A stretch of DNA of 64,000 nt from Aquila chrysaetos chrysaetos (GCF_900496995.4 NC_044009.1:45221505-45285504); one strand, 5' to 3'. Numbered from the stretch's first letter, positions 51,661-63,734 are shown. Translations and numbers: made by a program. The notes: a model not told the origin generated them from the sequence alone.

Positions 51661-53848
51661 TGCGGTGCGAGGAGGTTCGTGCTTCCCCCGGCTTGGGCCG
51701 CGTCTCTCTGCCCCCCCCCCCCCCCCCCCCGATCTCCAGTGTTTGTTTTACGTGCGAGTGCAGGACGGATACTCGTTCTTCCTCCTCTGTCATCCCCAGG
51801 GCTTGAGCCATATTTCTTTCTCCTCAGGCATCCACTTTTTTCTGAGTGTGTTAAGGAGATTTACTGATTACCTTCTCTTCTGTGTCGCTGCTGCTTTTCC
51901 GCAAAGATACCTGTCGGCAGGAAGGAAGGAGAAGACCCCATGCACTCTGAAAGCACGTTTCTGAATGCGGTGATTTTGCCGATTTCTAGCGTGCCTGGAA
52001 GGCTCGGCTTTCAAATGCAAGAGTGACTCATAGTTTTGAAGGCTGCTGTGCTTGTTCTTATCGGAGATCTGGGGCTGTTTATCCTGTGACAAAGCATGAT
52101 ATGTTTAGATCTTGCACTAGACAAGATCAGATGGGTAGCATGTGGATGTAGGATGTCACTTGTAATTCTTAGCTAATATTAAATGTACAGCTACTGGTGG
52201 CTAAGAGGTCGCTGTGTACGTGGTAACGCTTAGAGGCATTGGCAGCTTGACATGAAGTTCTTTCTTCTAATCCTATTGGGAGAGCACAAGAAGGAGGGCG
52301 ATGTCAGTTCCACTTGTCAACTTTCGCTTTGCTAACCTGAAACTACTATGTTTCTAGCTGGATGTGGTCATAGATGTTCATGTCCAACAAGGTACTGATG
52401 CTGGGGTGCTGTGTGAATGGACCTGAGAAGTATGTGGTTAGTGTGGTAGCTGGTATACTATTCCTATATAAGAAAATTTGTTTGAAGCTTTGTTTCATGA
52501 ATTTTGAGTAAGTGCTGAATAGGAAACTTTTTCAAGTTTGTAAGTATGACTTATATTGTGCACTGCCAGATCCCTAAAACATCCCTTTATGCTAAGCTAA
52601 ATTCTCTTATTTTGGTACTAAAATAAATGTGTTTTCTGTGCAAACTTTGGTCTTGTATAACTTTTTATTTAGCTAGGAACAGTGATCTCTACTTGCAGTA
52701 CTCAGTACTGGCATGGAAAGCTTCGCCTCAGTTTCTATTTTTGTGTCTTTTGCTTCACTATATTCTACAGATTCTACAGGAAACTTTCCCTGAGTAAAGA
52801 TTACAGGGCTGTAGTGAATATCATTGTCATGTTGCATAGGGCTCACCTTTCCATGCCTTCTGAAGATTCTTGCTTTTGCTCTTATCCTATGATAACCCTT
52901 GGAAGTTGAGTGGAGGTCAAAGTTGTGTTAAATTAACGTGTCTTTAATGCACATTTCCAGATTTAGAAGGATGGGTGTAAAATGTCTGTCAGTTTACTTT
53001 CGGCTTTTTTCTGGTTAGAGTCGAAGCAGTGTCTTGCTTTATCTTATCTCGAAAGTAATCGAATATGAAATGAGAGTCACCTGATGACATTACATATTAA
53101 GGGGGGGAGGGGTTATATCCCAGAACTTGTATTATTGGAGCAGCCGGTATAACTGGAAAAACTAAAACAATTTCTTCTGTGTGCAAACCTTATCTTGGTA
53201 TGTTGTCTTTCAAATTGTGTATGAAATAATCTTGAGTAAATACAAGGAAGAATTTCAAGTTGAGTTGCTTGCACCATGGTTTGTGACTGAGGTGCTGTTC
53301 TGGTCTCTTGTTATTCTTGTTATTACATACTTTTTTTTTGGAGTGTGTGTATTTTCTTCACAGAGCAGTTAGAAGCAATACCCCTGTTTTGCAATGGTTT
53401 GGCCGTTCTTTTAATGTTCTCTTCCCTAACTGCCAACACAATAAAAGTTATTTCATATTTTGCGAACTTCATATGATTTCCTCTTTTAGGGTGGAACTTG
53501 TAATATGAAAAAAGTGATAATCTGCACAAAGAAACACTTAGTGCTAATAGAAATAAGATTGTGCATTAAGTATCAATGGTGGAGTTATACATCCTGTCCT
53601 CAGAAGTCACTTATTGCATGTTCAGAACACTAGAGTTGGACAGGCTATTGAGCCTGTTGGCTTTAGTGTAATCAGCTACGTGAACATACACTGTAGACTA
53701 CATAGTGAGACCAATTTTTATCTTTTTTCTATATCATAAATTAAAGTGGTGACTCAGCTTAAGTGATCTAGGATACCTTAACATTTTAAAAACAAAATAG
53801 CGTCATGACAAGGAAAGTTAAGTATATTTTTTTCATGTTTTTTTGCAG
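51090..53848 (+). other. SLC35F5 intron 1
   Basis: A 2.8 kb intron. Its first ~570 nt are CpG island and contain a 12-nt G run (51265-51276) and a 20-nt C run (51711-51730). The rest is AT-rich with no recognisable gene. Confidence 0.6.
51711..51730 (+). repeat. Run of 20 C in SLC35F5 intron 1
   Basis: An uninterrupted C homopolymer at the edge of the CpG island. It is prone to length variation, and the opposite strand could form a G-quadruplex. Confidence 0.95.
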
Positions 53849-53919
53849 AAGATCTTCATGTAACTGGCTGAAAAATGGTTCTGCAAGATGACAGCACCAA
53901 CTCTAACGCTGTTAAAATG
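53849..53919 (+). CDS. SLC35F5: SLC35F5 exon 2 (leader plus residues 1-10 and two bases of codon 11)
   Basis: The exon is 71 nt, with acceptor TTTTTTGCAG|AAGATC and donor AAAATG|GTAAAT. It is untranslated to 53887 and coding from 53888 (32 nt). It holds three ATGs: ATGTAA at 53858, a strong-context ATG at 53875 in another frame, and the ATG at 53888 in the conserved frame. The exon is supported by good splice sites and by frame continuity with exon 3, but the exon itself has no recognised homology. Confidence 0.7.
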
Positions 53920-56900
53920 GTAAATACAATTAAAAAAAAAAGTCTTAAAAAGATCTCCATGCTATTTGCTGAAAATTATGATATTAAGAAGTGCCTTTTA
54001 AATTAATGTTCCTTCAAATGTCATATTTCAACTGGAATATTTAAAGTTACACCATGTGGAAGGCATATTTATTTCCTAATAGTGGAAACAAAAGGCAAAC
54101 ATATGCTGAACTTTCTACTGTATTTAATAGAGTAGAAAATGGCATTTACTTTTAAACCATAATTTCTATTTCAGCCTGTATGTCTTGAATTTATCATAAC
54201 TCTGTGTACTTGATGAATTAAATGTTTTTTAAGGTTAAAACCATGTTCTTAGAGAGAAGTGTCTTGTACAGTTCTCATTTTAGGTGTCAGATGTTATATT
54301 AATATGCTAAACTTTTATCCTTATTCTGCAATGGGTTAATTATTGGTAATAAGCATTAAACAGGGTTCTCTGTGATCAGCCTCAGTCAGGATTACAGCCC
54401 ACAGCAGATCTTGCATGCTGATAGAGGGTGAGGTATATGTCTTGCGTAATAACCGAATTTAGGTGCAAGTTCTGCACCTGGTTACTTGAGTATAGCTAAT
54501 ATGGATTAAGTGGGGGCTGAAAGTAAGCAACTGAATAGTATCTTTCTCATAGTGATACTTCCCAATGGAGGGAAGAATTTTTAAGCATCTTTTTTGCTTT
54601 CTAATTGTATTTGTTATTCTTATATTCAGTTCTTTTGGGTGCATAAATTAGGCATGCACAAACTGTTCGAGCTTTGTATGGATAAAAGTCTTCTGGTTTA
54701 AGTTTTGGTTGTCTGAGATACTGATCTTAATCTCTAGGTTGGTAGTGTAAGAAAAATATGACCAGCAGCTACTGTTTGTATGTGAGGGTACTGAACTAAA
54801 TAGGTGTTCAGGATCTACAGCGAGCATAGGCTTTGTGGTAGAGAAGATGGACAACCACATGCCTGTGTCTTAAAACTACATCTTCAATTTTTTTTTTTTT
54901 TTTTTTAACCAGCTAGAGTGATTTGGTAAACTGTGTGGTAAAGGGCTTGAACTTGCTGGATGCTAAGCAGTGTGTAAGTCTTGATGAGTTCAGTGGGGGC
55001 TGAATCACAGGCTTGTGTGGTCCATCTTTATAGTCTACCTCTTAATCTAATTTGCAGTAGATGAAAAGCATCAGTTTAACTTTTGCCTCCTATTCACAGT
55101 TTATAAACTTTCCACCATGATTGACAGGTAATCAAAGGCAAAATTAGGGTAAATATTTAGTTTTGTCCTTACTGTTACCTGTGTTCTGCGCACTAATTTG
55201 TGACTCATTAATATAGGGTATGGCTCCTGTTGATACAGGATATCCGTAAAACAGAGCTTAGCAAGGTTTCACATGAATAAGAAAAGAAAAAATTCCAGCG
55301 CTTCCAGGCAATAAAACTTACGGCTTTATTATTCTTGGTTGTCAGTTCCAGTTTTGTTGTGCCTTCTCTTGGAGCGCCATATACTTGCCAACATCTGGAT
55401 TTGCAAAGAGTTGCAGATTAGATGGGCTTCTGATGGGTCTAGTATAACATTTTTTCCAAAGTCCTTTATGTATAATGTTTCTTTCCCTATATAACAATTT
55501 AAAGTGGATTTTATTGAATGTCTTTATAGGATCTGAGTTTAAAATAAAAAAAAAGTTTTATGTAAGGGTGTTGTGGTTTTCTTTTTTTTTTTTTTTTTTT
55601 GATACAGTAATAATGCTGTATCAAATTAAGGAAAGATACTGGGCTTCCATAAGAAATAGCATGGCGGTGTCTTACCTTTCTAGATTATTTTAAGGTCCAA
55701 AAGCCTATATGCTTTTCCATTACCTTCCTAATTCTAATGTTTAAATTCTTTCCCTAGGAATGTTGGGTTAAGAAACAGGGCCTTTCTCTGCATAGCTTAA
55801 AAAGTTAGAACTTAACATCATCAGGTTCTTCTTTCTCATGTGAACCTCTTACATTCAATTAATAAGGAAGGGATCATGTTCTTTGAAATATCAGTGCTGT
55901 CCGGCTAGCATTTTTGATGTGGATGAATTCTTAAGGTTCTATATCTGTATGTCCCCAACATTTAGGACTTGAGCTGCAGCAGACACTTGTGGAACTTGGA
56001 ATTTTAGAAAATGTTTTGCAAAGATAAGTGCATAGTATACACACACGTGCAATTTTTCAAACTTTGCTTTTTTTTTTTTTCTTTTTAGGAGACTATCTTC
56101 ACTTTGACATGATGTGTGAAGTTTGTTAGTCAGCATTTTTTGTTTGTTTTTTTTACAGTTATTGTGAAAGGTATGTATGAGAAAAGTAAATCTTGTTCTT
56201 TCTGTGTTCATTTTTATCAGAGCATATTGCCATCAATGTACAGATGCCAAATATAAAGAAATGTGTGGAATTGTATCTCATTACAAGTTCATGAATACTG
56301 GTACTTTGTTAATAAATGGGATAATGTGTCTTGTCTAAAACTTCTCAAAGTAGTAGTTTCTATCTGTCTTTGCATTCTGTGTGAAGTTTTACAGGCTTTA
56401 ATTCTGTCCTAAAACTTAATATGTAAGTTTCAATAGGGTTCTGTTTTTCTGCTGAACATTACAGGCATTTTAGTATTGCCGCTTTGTAATTTTTTTATTC
56501 AACTACTAGCTTGAAGGTGTATCGTGCTGCATGATGAAGAGTTTGTTGTCACCCTTTCTTGTTAAGTTTTTTTTCCTTGTTATGGAAGAACCAAGCAAAG
56601 GGCTATATTAGGCACACAGAAATGTTAAACAGACACTTTGTAGTCAGGTGAGAAAGTAATAGCTGCTATTACTGTAACTTATAAAAAACTTTAACTTCAA
56701 GACATAAGTATGGGCTCCTTAATTAGAATTTTAAAATCTACTTATCAGAGGTAGAAAAGAAATGGTACAATGTGTACTTACACTCTGAATAACTTCATAT
56801 GTAACCTCTTATCTAAGAAGTACTAGATATTCTATCATCCTTTACTTCCATCCTGCTGAGGGATCTTAAAGCAAGGGATTTGTACAAGCCTAATGTAGAC

Positions 56901-59900
56901 AAGTTCAGTACAATATTAAGCAACTACAGAATATGCACAATATCTGCATGATCTCTACACACAGTGTATATGTGCTATATGCTTTGAAGCAGTTCATGGT
57001 GAGGACAGAAGAGCTAGGGATGCGAGCATCTGATGTAGAGATGTCAAATTGATCAGGCTACTGCAATTCCTTCCTGTCTCCAGCTGCCTCTCCCCCTCCT
57101 ACCTGCAGCATGTAACTGGTGGAAGGCTGGAGTGGCTTCCATTTCTGGTATACCTTACCACTGTTTGTAGAATCATAAAATAGAATCATAGAATCATTTA
57201 GGTTGGAAAAGACCTTTAAGATCATCGAGTCCAACCATGCCCACTAAACCACGTCCTGAAGTGCCTTGTCTACACGCTTTTTGAATACTTCCAGGGATGG
57301 TGACTCAACCACTTCCCTGGGCAGCCAGTTCCAATACCTGACAATGTGCCGTGCTGTAGCCTGACAAGGAATGAGATTTCCTCCTTCTAGCTCCTTTGGA
57401 ACTCTTTTATGCCCAGCTTCTATTTTTGCTGCATGTTGTGCAAACACATGAGCAATTTGTAGGCTGTATATAATATAACTTAATATAATGGCTTGTAGGC
57501 TATTAGTCATAATAAAATGAAGACAAAGTTGGTAGAGTATAATACGTAGTATCTATTAGACCAATTCATAAAAAAATGGAAAAACTCTTATAAGCTTTCA
57601 AGCATGAAAACCTTTCTGTTAGCTTATTCAAGTTTAAGATAATATCCCTATTTATTCTCTCTTTGAGAACAAATGTTTTCTCCTTTATTCCATATCAAAT
57701 AAGAACTGCAATTCCTTGCTGAGTCTTTTATAACTTTGCCCCGCCTTACTTACAGACTTCTACTTTCTTTTGTCAATGCCACCATTTTATCAGAAAAGCA
57801 GAATAATTATCCTGAACTGATGCCCACACATGGAATACATCAGCATAGATCTAGTGGTATAATTATACTTCAGGAACTTTGCCTGTTGATTTTTCTTTGG
57901 AAAGAAGCCCCGTGAGAAATGAAGGAAGAAGGGTCAAGATCTGAACATGGCAGAGGCCGTAGTGCAAAGGAGATGCATGAGTCAAAGGCAGGAAACGGTG
58001 TAGTGATCTCAAATGCACTTGTGCATATCTAGGCATTTAAATCATTAATCTGAGGAATAGGCTAGTCTGGAAAAAAAAAATGTAGCCACTGAAGTCATTG
58101 TGGCACTGTCTCTTTCATAAATAATTTGTAAATAATTAAAAGACAGTATGTGTTTGTATGTTGACACGTGTGGAAAAGACAAAGTATAATTTAAATTTAC
58201 TGAACTGTATTAGCAAAGCATATCACCTCTATTTAATGGGAGAGTCAGGAGTTGCTCCATAAAGGTGAATTAGATTTCAGTTCCTTGAGGAGTTCTCTCA
58301 AATATAGTGAGTGTTTGAGTTTATGATGATAAATAGCAAGGTATGTTATGTAATCTGTAGCGAATTAACTCTTAGTAAATTGTTTCTTAAAATACCTACA
58401 TAAATAAGTTAGTGTTAATCATAGAACTACCATATACATATCTTACTGAGGTTCATTAGAGAGTATGTAAAAAATTCTAATACAAATAGACCGATGAATG
58501 AGACATCAGTCTCTGTCACTTGTATTTGAAGCTTTTTAATAATAAAATTGAAGGTTTTCCTAAATTTAGGTCTTCTAATGGGCAGTCATAAAGCTGTATC
58601 ACAAATCTGAATCCCCTTCTAGTAGCACTAGTGGATATAAGACCATGTAGGTCTGGTATGCTCATGATTAGCACTTGTTTGCAGTAGGTCCAGCAGATCT
58701 TGTAATTTTTTTGAGTTAAAACACAAGAAACATTTTTAAAAATCTTGTTTGCCTTGCTTTCTTATTTTTTGGAAAGTACTTTAGTGAGCTTTTAACGTAA
58801 CTTTAGTGTTTTCAGTAATGTTAATACTTATTTTTAGTGCAAGTTGTGCAAAGTCGAGCCCTCTAAAAATCACAATGTACCACTTTTTTGGCCAACCCAA
58901 ACAATATCAGTTCTGTTCTCTTGTGTTTACTCTGTGCATTGAATAAAGCAGAAGTACTCTGCCTACTGAAGGAAAAGGAAAGAAGGTTGGTCATGATCTA
59001 TTTACACACTGCTGTAGTACTCATCTCCTGCATAAATGTTAATGTTTTAACTGCAGATAGTCTCCTTCCTAATACTAATTTTTGCAGCTCAAGCCATATC
59101 GTCAGAATTTTCTGTTGAGCGGTGTACTCTTACTCTTCCAGTATGTAAAAGCAGTTGGCTATAAGCATTAAACCCAGCAGTGCTTTTCAGATAATTCACT
59201 AGAATTGCTTAAATTGACACGTTTCTATTATTACCTTGAACAAAGACTTCTAGGAGCTCTGAGGTGTGTATAGGAAAAGGAAAATAGGTTTGTATGGGTC
59301 AAAATCTGAACTTGTTTATGCTGTAATTTCTGGCAAGTCTGCATGACTTTTGTACTAGATGGCAAGCTTAAAGCTAGTTTACTGCTGTAGTTTTGATTTC
59401 TCAGAATATGAAGTGTTCTGAATTGATTATTCTGATGTGTAACATACCAGGCCACAGTCAAAATCATTATCAATGTTTTGGTTTTTTTGCAATAGGCAAA
59501 GCTTTCTGTTGCGTATATTGTATGCTTACTCTTAGTTTGATAGGTTTTCACTAGAATTGGTGCATGCCTGTATTTCATAGATATATAAATCTTTAGAGTT
59601 CAAGTGCATGTGTAATCTGATTTTGAAAGTTCACAATTAAATATTCTTTGCAGTTTTTTCTTGAATCACTTTATGCATTAAGGGATCATGATTTACCCAA
59701 ATGTGTTGCTATGTTTTTGGGAATGTTTGTTGAATGCTTAAGTTTAAACATGTTTCTGACTACCTTTAGTAGAATTGTATTTGATGCAACACATCAAACT
59801 AATTTCTGCTTTTGGCTTAGAGTATCTGAATTTACCAAAACGTAGTGGTTTCAAATTTTGCAGAATTCGTAGCATAGAAATTCCAAAAAGGTATTGTATG

Positions 59901-61615
59901 TGTTACCTACTTTTGCTTACTTCAGTGGTAGAACAGTTGATAAATTCTTGAAAAGTCAATATTTACTTTCTAATTGCCCCTAATGTCTCGGAAAATCTCA
60001 TGCCAGATCTGTCAAAGATCTGCTTTTTAACAGACAAGCACGTGTTCCCTGGCATATTGGGTCCATTTCATATACATGAAACACTTGTCCCCACTGTTTG
60101 GTTTGGTTTTGGGTGCTTTTTTTTTTTGTTTTTGTCACTGTTTGTAATCTTTTGGGTTTTATGTCTTTATCAATCTTGAATAGGTTACAAATGGTGTGGG
60201 TTTTTATCATGAACCGAATGAGCTCCCAGAGCAGTTCATCCACTCAGCGTAGGCGAATGGCTCTAGGAATTGTCATTCTTCTCCTCGTTGACGTGATATG
60301 GGTTGCCTCTTCAGAACTCACTTCTGTAAGTATTGTTCCATGCATCTTAAAAGGAAAATAAAAGCCTATGTAGGAGAAAGATGCAGCAGAAACATAGTCA
60401 CTCAAACACTCGGTGAGTGTTCTAGTATAATGTTTAACCACCTTTTCAGTATGGGGAAGATGGTACCCTTTGGGTTAGTGAACTAACCTGTATCCACTAG
60501 AAGTTACAAACAACTCGGTGACTGTTGCTTTCAAGACAGAAGGTGTTACAGATGACTTTCAAATTAAACAACAAAAGCTCATAACTATGTACTGTAATTA
60601 GGGAGTTCATTTTGTTTGTTGCCATATTGATTAAAATAATGCCCATATATTTCCCAAGAAGCAGTAAATGAGCTGTAACATTGCAGGCTAGGTGGTAGGA
60701 TAGATTTTTATAGTTCAGAACATCTAGAAGTCTGGGATGAAAGGGCTCGGGTCATGGAGTTTAAGCCCTATAATTGCAGACAAGTTTGTCATAATCTAGT
60801 TCATATATTCACCATCTTGAAACTGATCTGGTATTTACTTCATCTTAAGTTTTAGGACTTAAAGCAGAGCTTTCGCAATGGAAATAGAGTTTTTAATAAA
60901 TTCTTGTCAAATTCAGGTTTCTGAACTGTCATTAAGTTGTTATGTTCTATATCAGTTTCAAAACTAAGCATATAAAAATGTTTGTGCTTAACATGCTATT
61001 ATATTAATAAAACGTTTTCTCCAATGAGCTGGTGGGATCACTGTGGATACTGGAATGTTACTTAAACAAAGTAATCTTCTCTAATTTGTGATAACTCTGC
61101 TATTGCTTATAAAAGGGGTCTTTAATTTAGGAAATATTTGTACGTAAATGTATGTTCAGTCCTACTTGAGGTCAGTGGCATATCAATAAGTTGCTTGGTT
61201 AGATACAAGTAATGAGTAGCTTTTCTCCGGTGCCATTGTATCTTACAAAATGGCTCAGTGCCTTCTTGTCGGCATTTAGGATAGCTTAGGAGAGGGTACC
61301 CCCAGAACAGGTATGGCCACTTGTGTCTTTTGGTCATACATGCCAATGCTTACAGCACTGTCATTTTGGGAACCCGACTGTTCTAGACTATATACTTAAA
61401 CCTGTGCATTCTTTTTGTGAATTCTCACCTAATTGGTAATTTTGGATACTGCAATTATTTTCTTTCCACAGTATGTTTTTACAAAGTACAACAAACCTTT
61501 TTTCAGTACGTTTGCAAAAACATCCATGTTTGTTCTATACCTCTTGGGATTTATTGTTTGGAAACCATGGAGGCAACAGTGTACTCGTGGGTTTCGTGGA
61601 AGGCATGCAACTTTT
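53888..61615 (+). CDS. SLC35F5: SLC35F5, solute carrier family 35 member F5 (5' part; continues past window)
   Basis: This is a member of the drug/metabolite transporter superfamily, multi-pass and probably in an internal membrane; its substrate is not established. Three coding exons in the window give 106 residues: 53888-53919, 60184-60325 and 61472-61615. Recognition rests on [35 protein letters not shown] and [17 protein letters not shown]. Predicted membrane helices are at about residues 36-57 and 72-90. The chosen start (ATGACAGCACC) is the first ATG in the conserved frame, with an in-frame TAA 27 nt upstream, so residues 1-11 are [11 protein letters not shown]. Mammalian proteins have a longer, different N-terminus. 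If the start is wrong, ATGs at residues 14, 20 or 23 are alternatives. The next coding exon is not in the window. Confidence 0.93.
53920..60183 (+). other. SLC35F5 intron 2
   Basis: A 6.3 kb AT-rich intron with T-rich tracts and one CR1 fragment (57176-57440). I find no additional exon matching the mammalian SLC35F5 N-terminus, and no RNA gene. Confidence 0.8.
57176..57440 (-). mobile_element. CR1 LINE 3' fragment in SLC35F5 intron 2
   Basis: The plus strand shows tandem AGAATCATA-type repeats followed by TTTAGGTTGGAAAAGACC and ATCATCGAGTCCAACC, the reverse complement of a CR1 3' end. The minus strand still encodes [20 protein letters not shown], the C-terminal end of the CR1 reverse-transcriptase frame. 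It is antisense to SLC35F5. Beyond about 57350 the match becomes unclear. Confidence 0.92.
60184..60325 (+). CDS. SLC35F5: SLC35F5 coding exon 3 (residues 11-58)
   Basis: The exon is 142 nt, with acceptor TTGAATAG|GTTACA and donor ACTTCT|GTAAGT. It completes codon 11 and encodes [19 protein letters not shown] then [19 protein letters not shown] and WVASSELTS. The hydrophobic run is the first membrane helix. It is very close to mammalian SLC35F5. Confidence 0.95.
60326..61471 (+). other. SLC35F5 intron 3
   Basis: A 1.15 kb AT-rich GT-AG intron with nothing else recognisable in it. Confidence 0.9.
61472..61615 (+). CDS. SLC35F5: SLC35F5 coding exon 4 (residues 59-106)
   Basis: The exon is 144 nt, phase 0, with acceptor TTTCCACAG|TATGTT and donor ACTTTT|GTAAGT. 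It encodes [19 protein letters not shown] and [14 protein letters not shown] followed by [15 protein letters not shown]. It contains the second predicted membrane helix. Confidence 0.96.
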
Positions 61616-61839
61616 GTAAGTATTTTAACTCTGTAAATGTTTTGGTATTTGTGGAAGTTTGTATAGAAAACTTAAAATAGGGACTAGAGAAAAGCAAAGT
61701 TTACATATTTGTGAAGTAGTGCTTTCAGAAAAGCAAGTATAAACTGATTCATGGCACAGGAAGACATGGCAATCATAATAGTGGCCTTGTGAGAGGAAGA
61801 AAAGAAAGGAAAAAGCAATATGAACTGTATCAGGAATCA

Positions 61840-61990
61840 TAAGAAATGCTCTAATGAGCCAGACCATTGGCACATCTAGCCTGGTGTTTTATCTTGGAGA
61901 GTTGCAGAGGATAATTCTTTCTAAGAAGAGCTTATGAGCCTCACCACAGTTGGCTGTTAGTTCCCTGTAACCAATGGAATCAGTATTGTA
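61840..61990 (-). mobile_element. Probable ancient CR1/L3-like fragment in SLC35F5 intron 4
   Basis: The plus-strand stretch GAGCCAGACCATTGGCAC followed by ATCTAGCCTGGTGTTTT and GCAGAGGATAATTCTTTCTA resembles the 3' part of old amniote CR1 copies (GGTCAGACCAATGGTCCATC-type). It is diverged and the borders are approximate. Confidence 0.45.
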
Positions 61991-63139
61991 GTTGATTTTT
62001 ATTACTGGCTCTTTTTGTCTCTGGTAGAACTGTGAGCTGTTTGCTAAGAGGTTTTGAGATTTTTAAAGTTACATTTAGGAAAGATGGTAGAATTATGTTT
62101 TTGTTGTTGTTAATATTGTATTCTTACAGCCTTTATGCATGAGTGACCTTATGTTGCCCATTCTAGAACTAGGCATAGTTTGTGCTAGAGTCTAAAATTA
62201 TTGTCATATTACAGAAATATGTACTTTTTTCCAAGGAAATTAAGAGATGCTGGGAAGAGCACTTGTTCTGTGCCAGTGTTTCAGAATGCTGAACAGCAGG
62301 ACTCAGGAAGCAGTAAGGCATGTGGCCTGATATTAATCTCACATTAAAATAACAGAAAATGTGATCCAAGAACATGCTGTTAATCAACATGTCTTTATAG
62401 AAAATAGCTTGTATGAAAGGAACTGACTTCAGTTCTTCTGGATATATTAGACTTCACTGATAGCGACAGTTGTAGGCGTAACATACTGGAATTGAAGTGT
62501 TACATGACATTAAGCCAAATTATTTTTATTTAAAAAAAAACCCAAAACACCACAAAAAAGCCCCCAAAAACCAAAACCCAAACAACTAAACCTTTTGTTA
62601 AAAAAAAAATAAAAAAATCTTGTGTTAAACACATAAAACATTTAGAGTTGACTGATACCTTGAAATAGTTTTTGCTAGATCAGCCTTTAATACCAAGTGT
62701 CTGTGTATAGTATGGCACATGTTAGACTTAATGCCATTCAGGATCTTCATAAGATAATCGGGAAATAAACAGAATTTACAGATTTTTTACTGGCAGTAAT
62801 GACAAATAAAGATGATGAAAGCACTAAAGGATGATTAGCTGTATAGGGCAATTGTACTGAACAAATGTATTAATCTGAGCAGATGAGTAGAGTAAGGGGC
62901 TATTACCTAGTGTGAATTGTGGTGGTTATATTGACCAACTGAATCTCGTGCAGTGCTATGTCAAAGAAAGAGATTATATGAACTGGACAGCAAAGAGTAA
63001 GACTGCTCAGTCTGTCACATTTTGTGTGTGGCACTCTGGCACCACTACTGGAATCTCATTATTTTTTCTTATTAACCCTATAAAAAGTAATTTTTACAGT
63101 AATTTGTAGCAAATAGCCATTACTTTTGATATTAGCATG

Positions 63140-63734
63140 TGTCTTGGTTTAACCCCAGCTGGCAGGTAAGCAGCACACAGCCACTTGCTCAGTCCCCAGA
63201 TGGTGGGATGGGGGAGAGAATCAGAAGAGTAAAAATGAGAAAAATCATGGGTTGAGGTAAAGAGAGTTGAATAGGTAAAGCAAAAGCCGCAAATGCAAGC
63301 AAAACAAACCAAGGAATTCATTCAGCACTTCCCATGGGCAGGCAGCTGTTCAGCCATCTCGAGGACAGCAGGGCTCCGTCATGCCTAATGGTGACTTGGG
63401 AAGACAAATGCCATCACTCCAAACGTCCCCCCTTCCTCCTTCTTCCGCCAGTTTTATGTGCTGAGCATGACGTCCTATGGTCTGGGATATCCCTTGGGTC
63501 AGTTGGGGTCAGCTGTCCCGGCTGTGTCCGCTCCCAACTTCTTGTGCCCCCCCCAGCCTCCTCGCTGGTGGGGTGCGATGAGAAGCAGAAAAGCCCTTGG
63601 CTCTGTGTAAGCACTGCTCAGCAGTAAGGAAAACATCCCTGTGTTATCAACACTGTTTCCAGCACAAATCCAAAACATAGCCCCATGCTAGCTACTATGA
63701 AGAAATTAACTCCATCCCAGCCAAAACCAGCACA
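63140..63734 (-). mobile_element. Solo LTR of an avian endogenous retrovirus (about 595 bp)
   Basis: The plus strand runs from TGTCTTGGTTTAACCCCAGC to CAGCCAAAACCAGCACA. Flanks are GCATG before and GCATA after, a five-base target duplication with one mismatch. In the minus (sense) direction it starts TGTGCTGGTTTTGGCTGG, with a TATA-like ACATAAAAC (near 63455-63463) preceded by a GACGTCATGC element. This is an LTR type I know to be abundant in many birds. It lies antisense in SLC35F5 intron 4, and there is no internal retroviral sequence. Confidence 0.88.

Larger units (their letters stand above)
53875..60252 (+). other. Candidate overlapping upstream ORF in the SLC35F5 mRNA (spliced, 37 codons)
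   Basis: The ATG at 53875-53877 has A at -3 and G at +4. Read through the exon 2/3 junction it stays open for 37 codons (15 in exon 2, 22 in exon 3) and ends at TAG near 60250-60252, overlapping the start of the conserved frame. It would compete with the ATG at 53888 for scanning ribosomes. Whether it is translated is unknown. Confidence 0.5.

Noticed and set aside
50313-51867. Multiple long frames across the SLC35F5 CpG island
   Set aside because: Base-composition artefacts in all frames. None has an ATG that reads in frame into SLC35F5 exon 3.
57244-57510. An 88-codon minus-strand frame with a meaningful C-terminus
   Set aside because: The end is the CR1 reverse-transcriptase C-terminus, so it is a transposon remnant and not a host gene.
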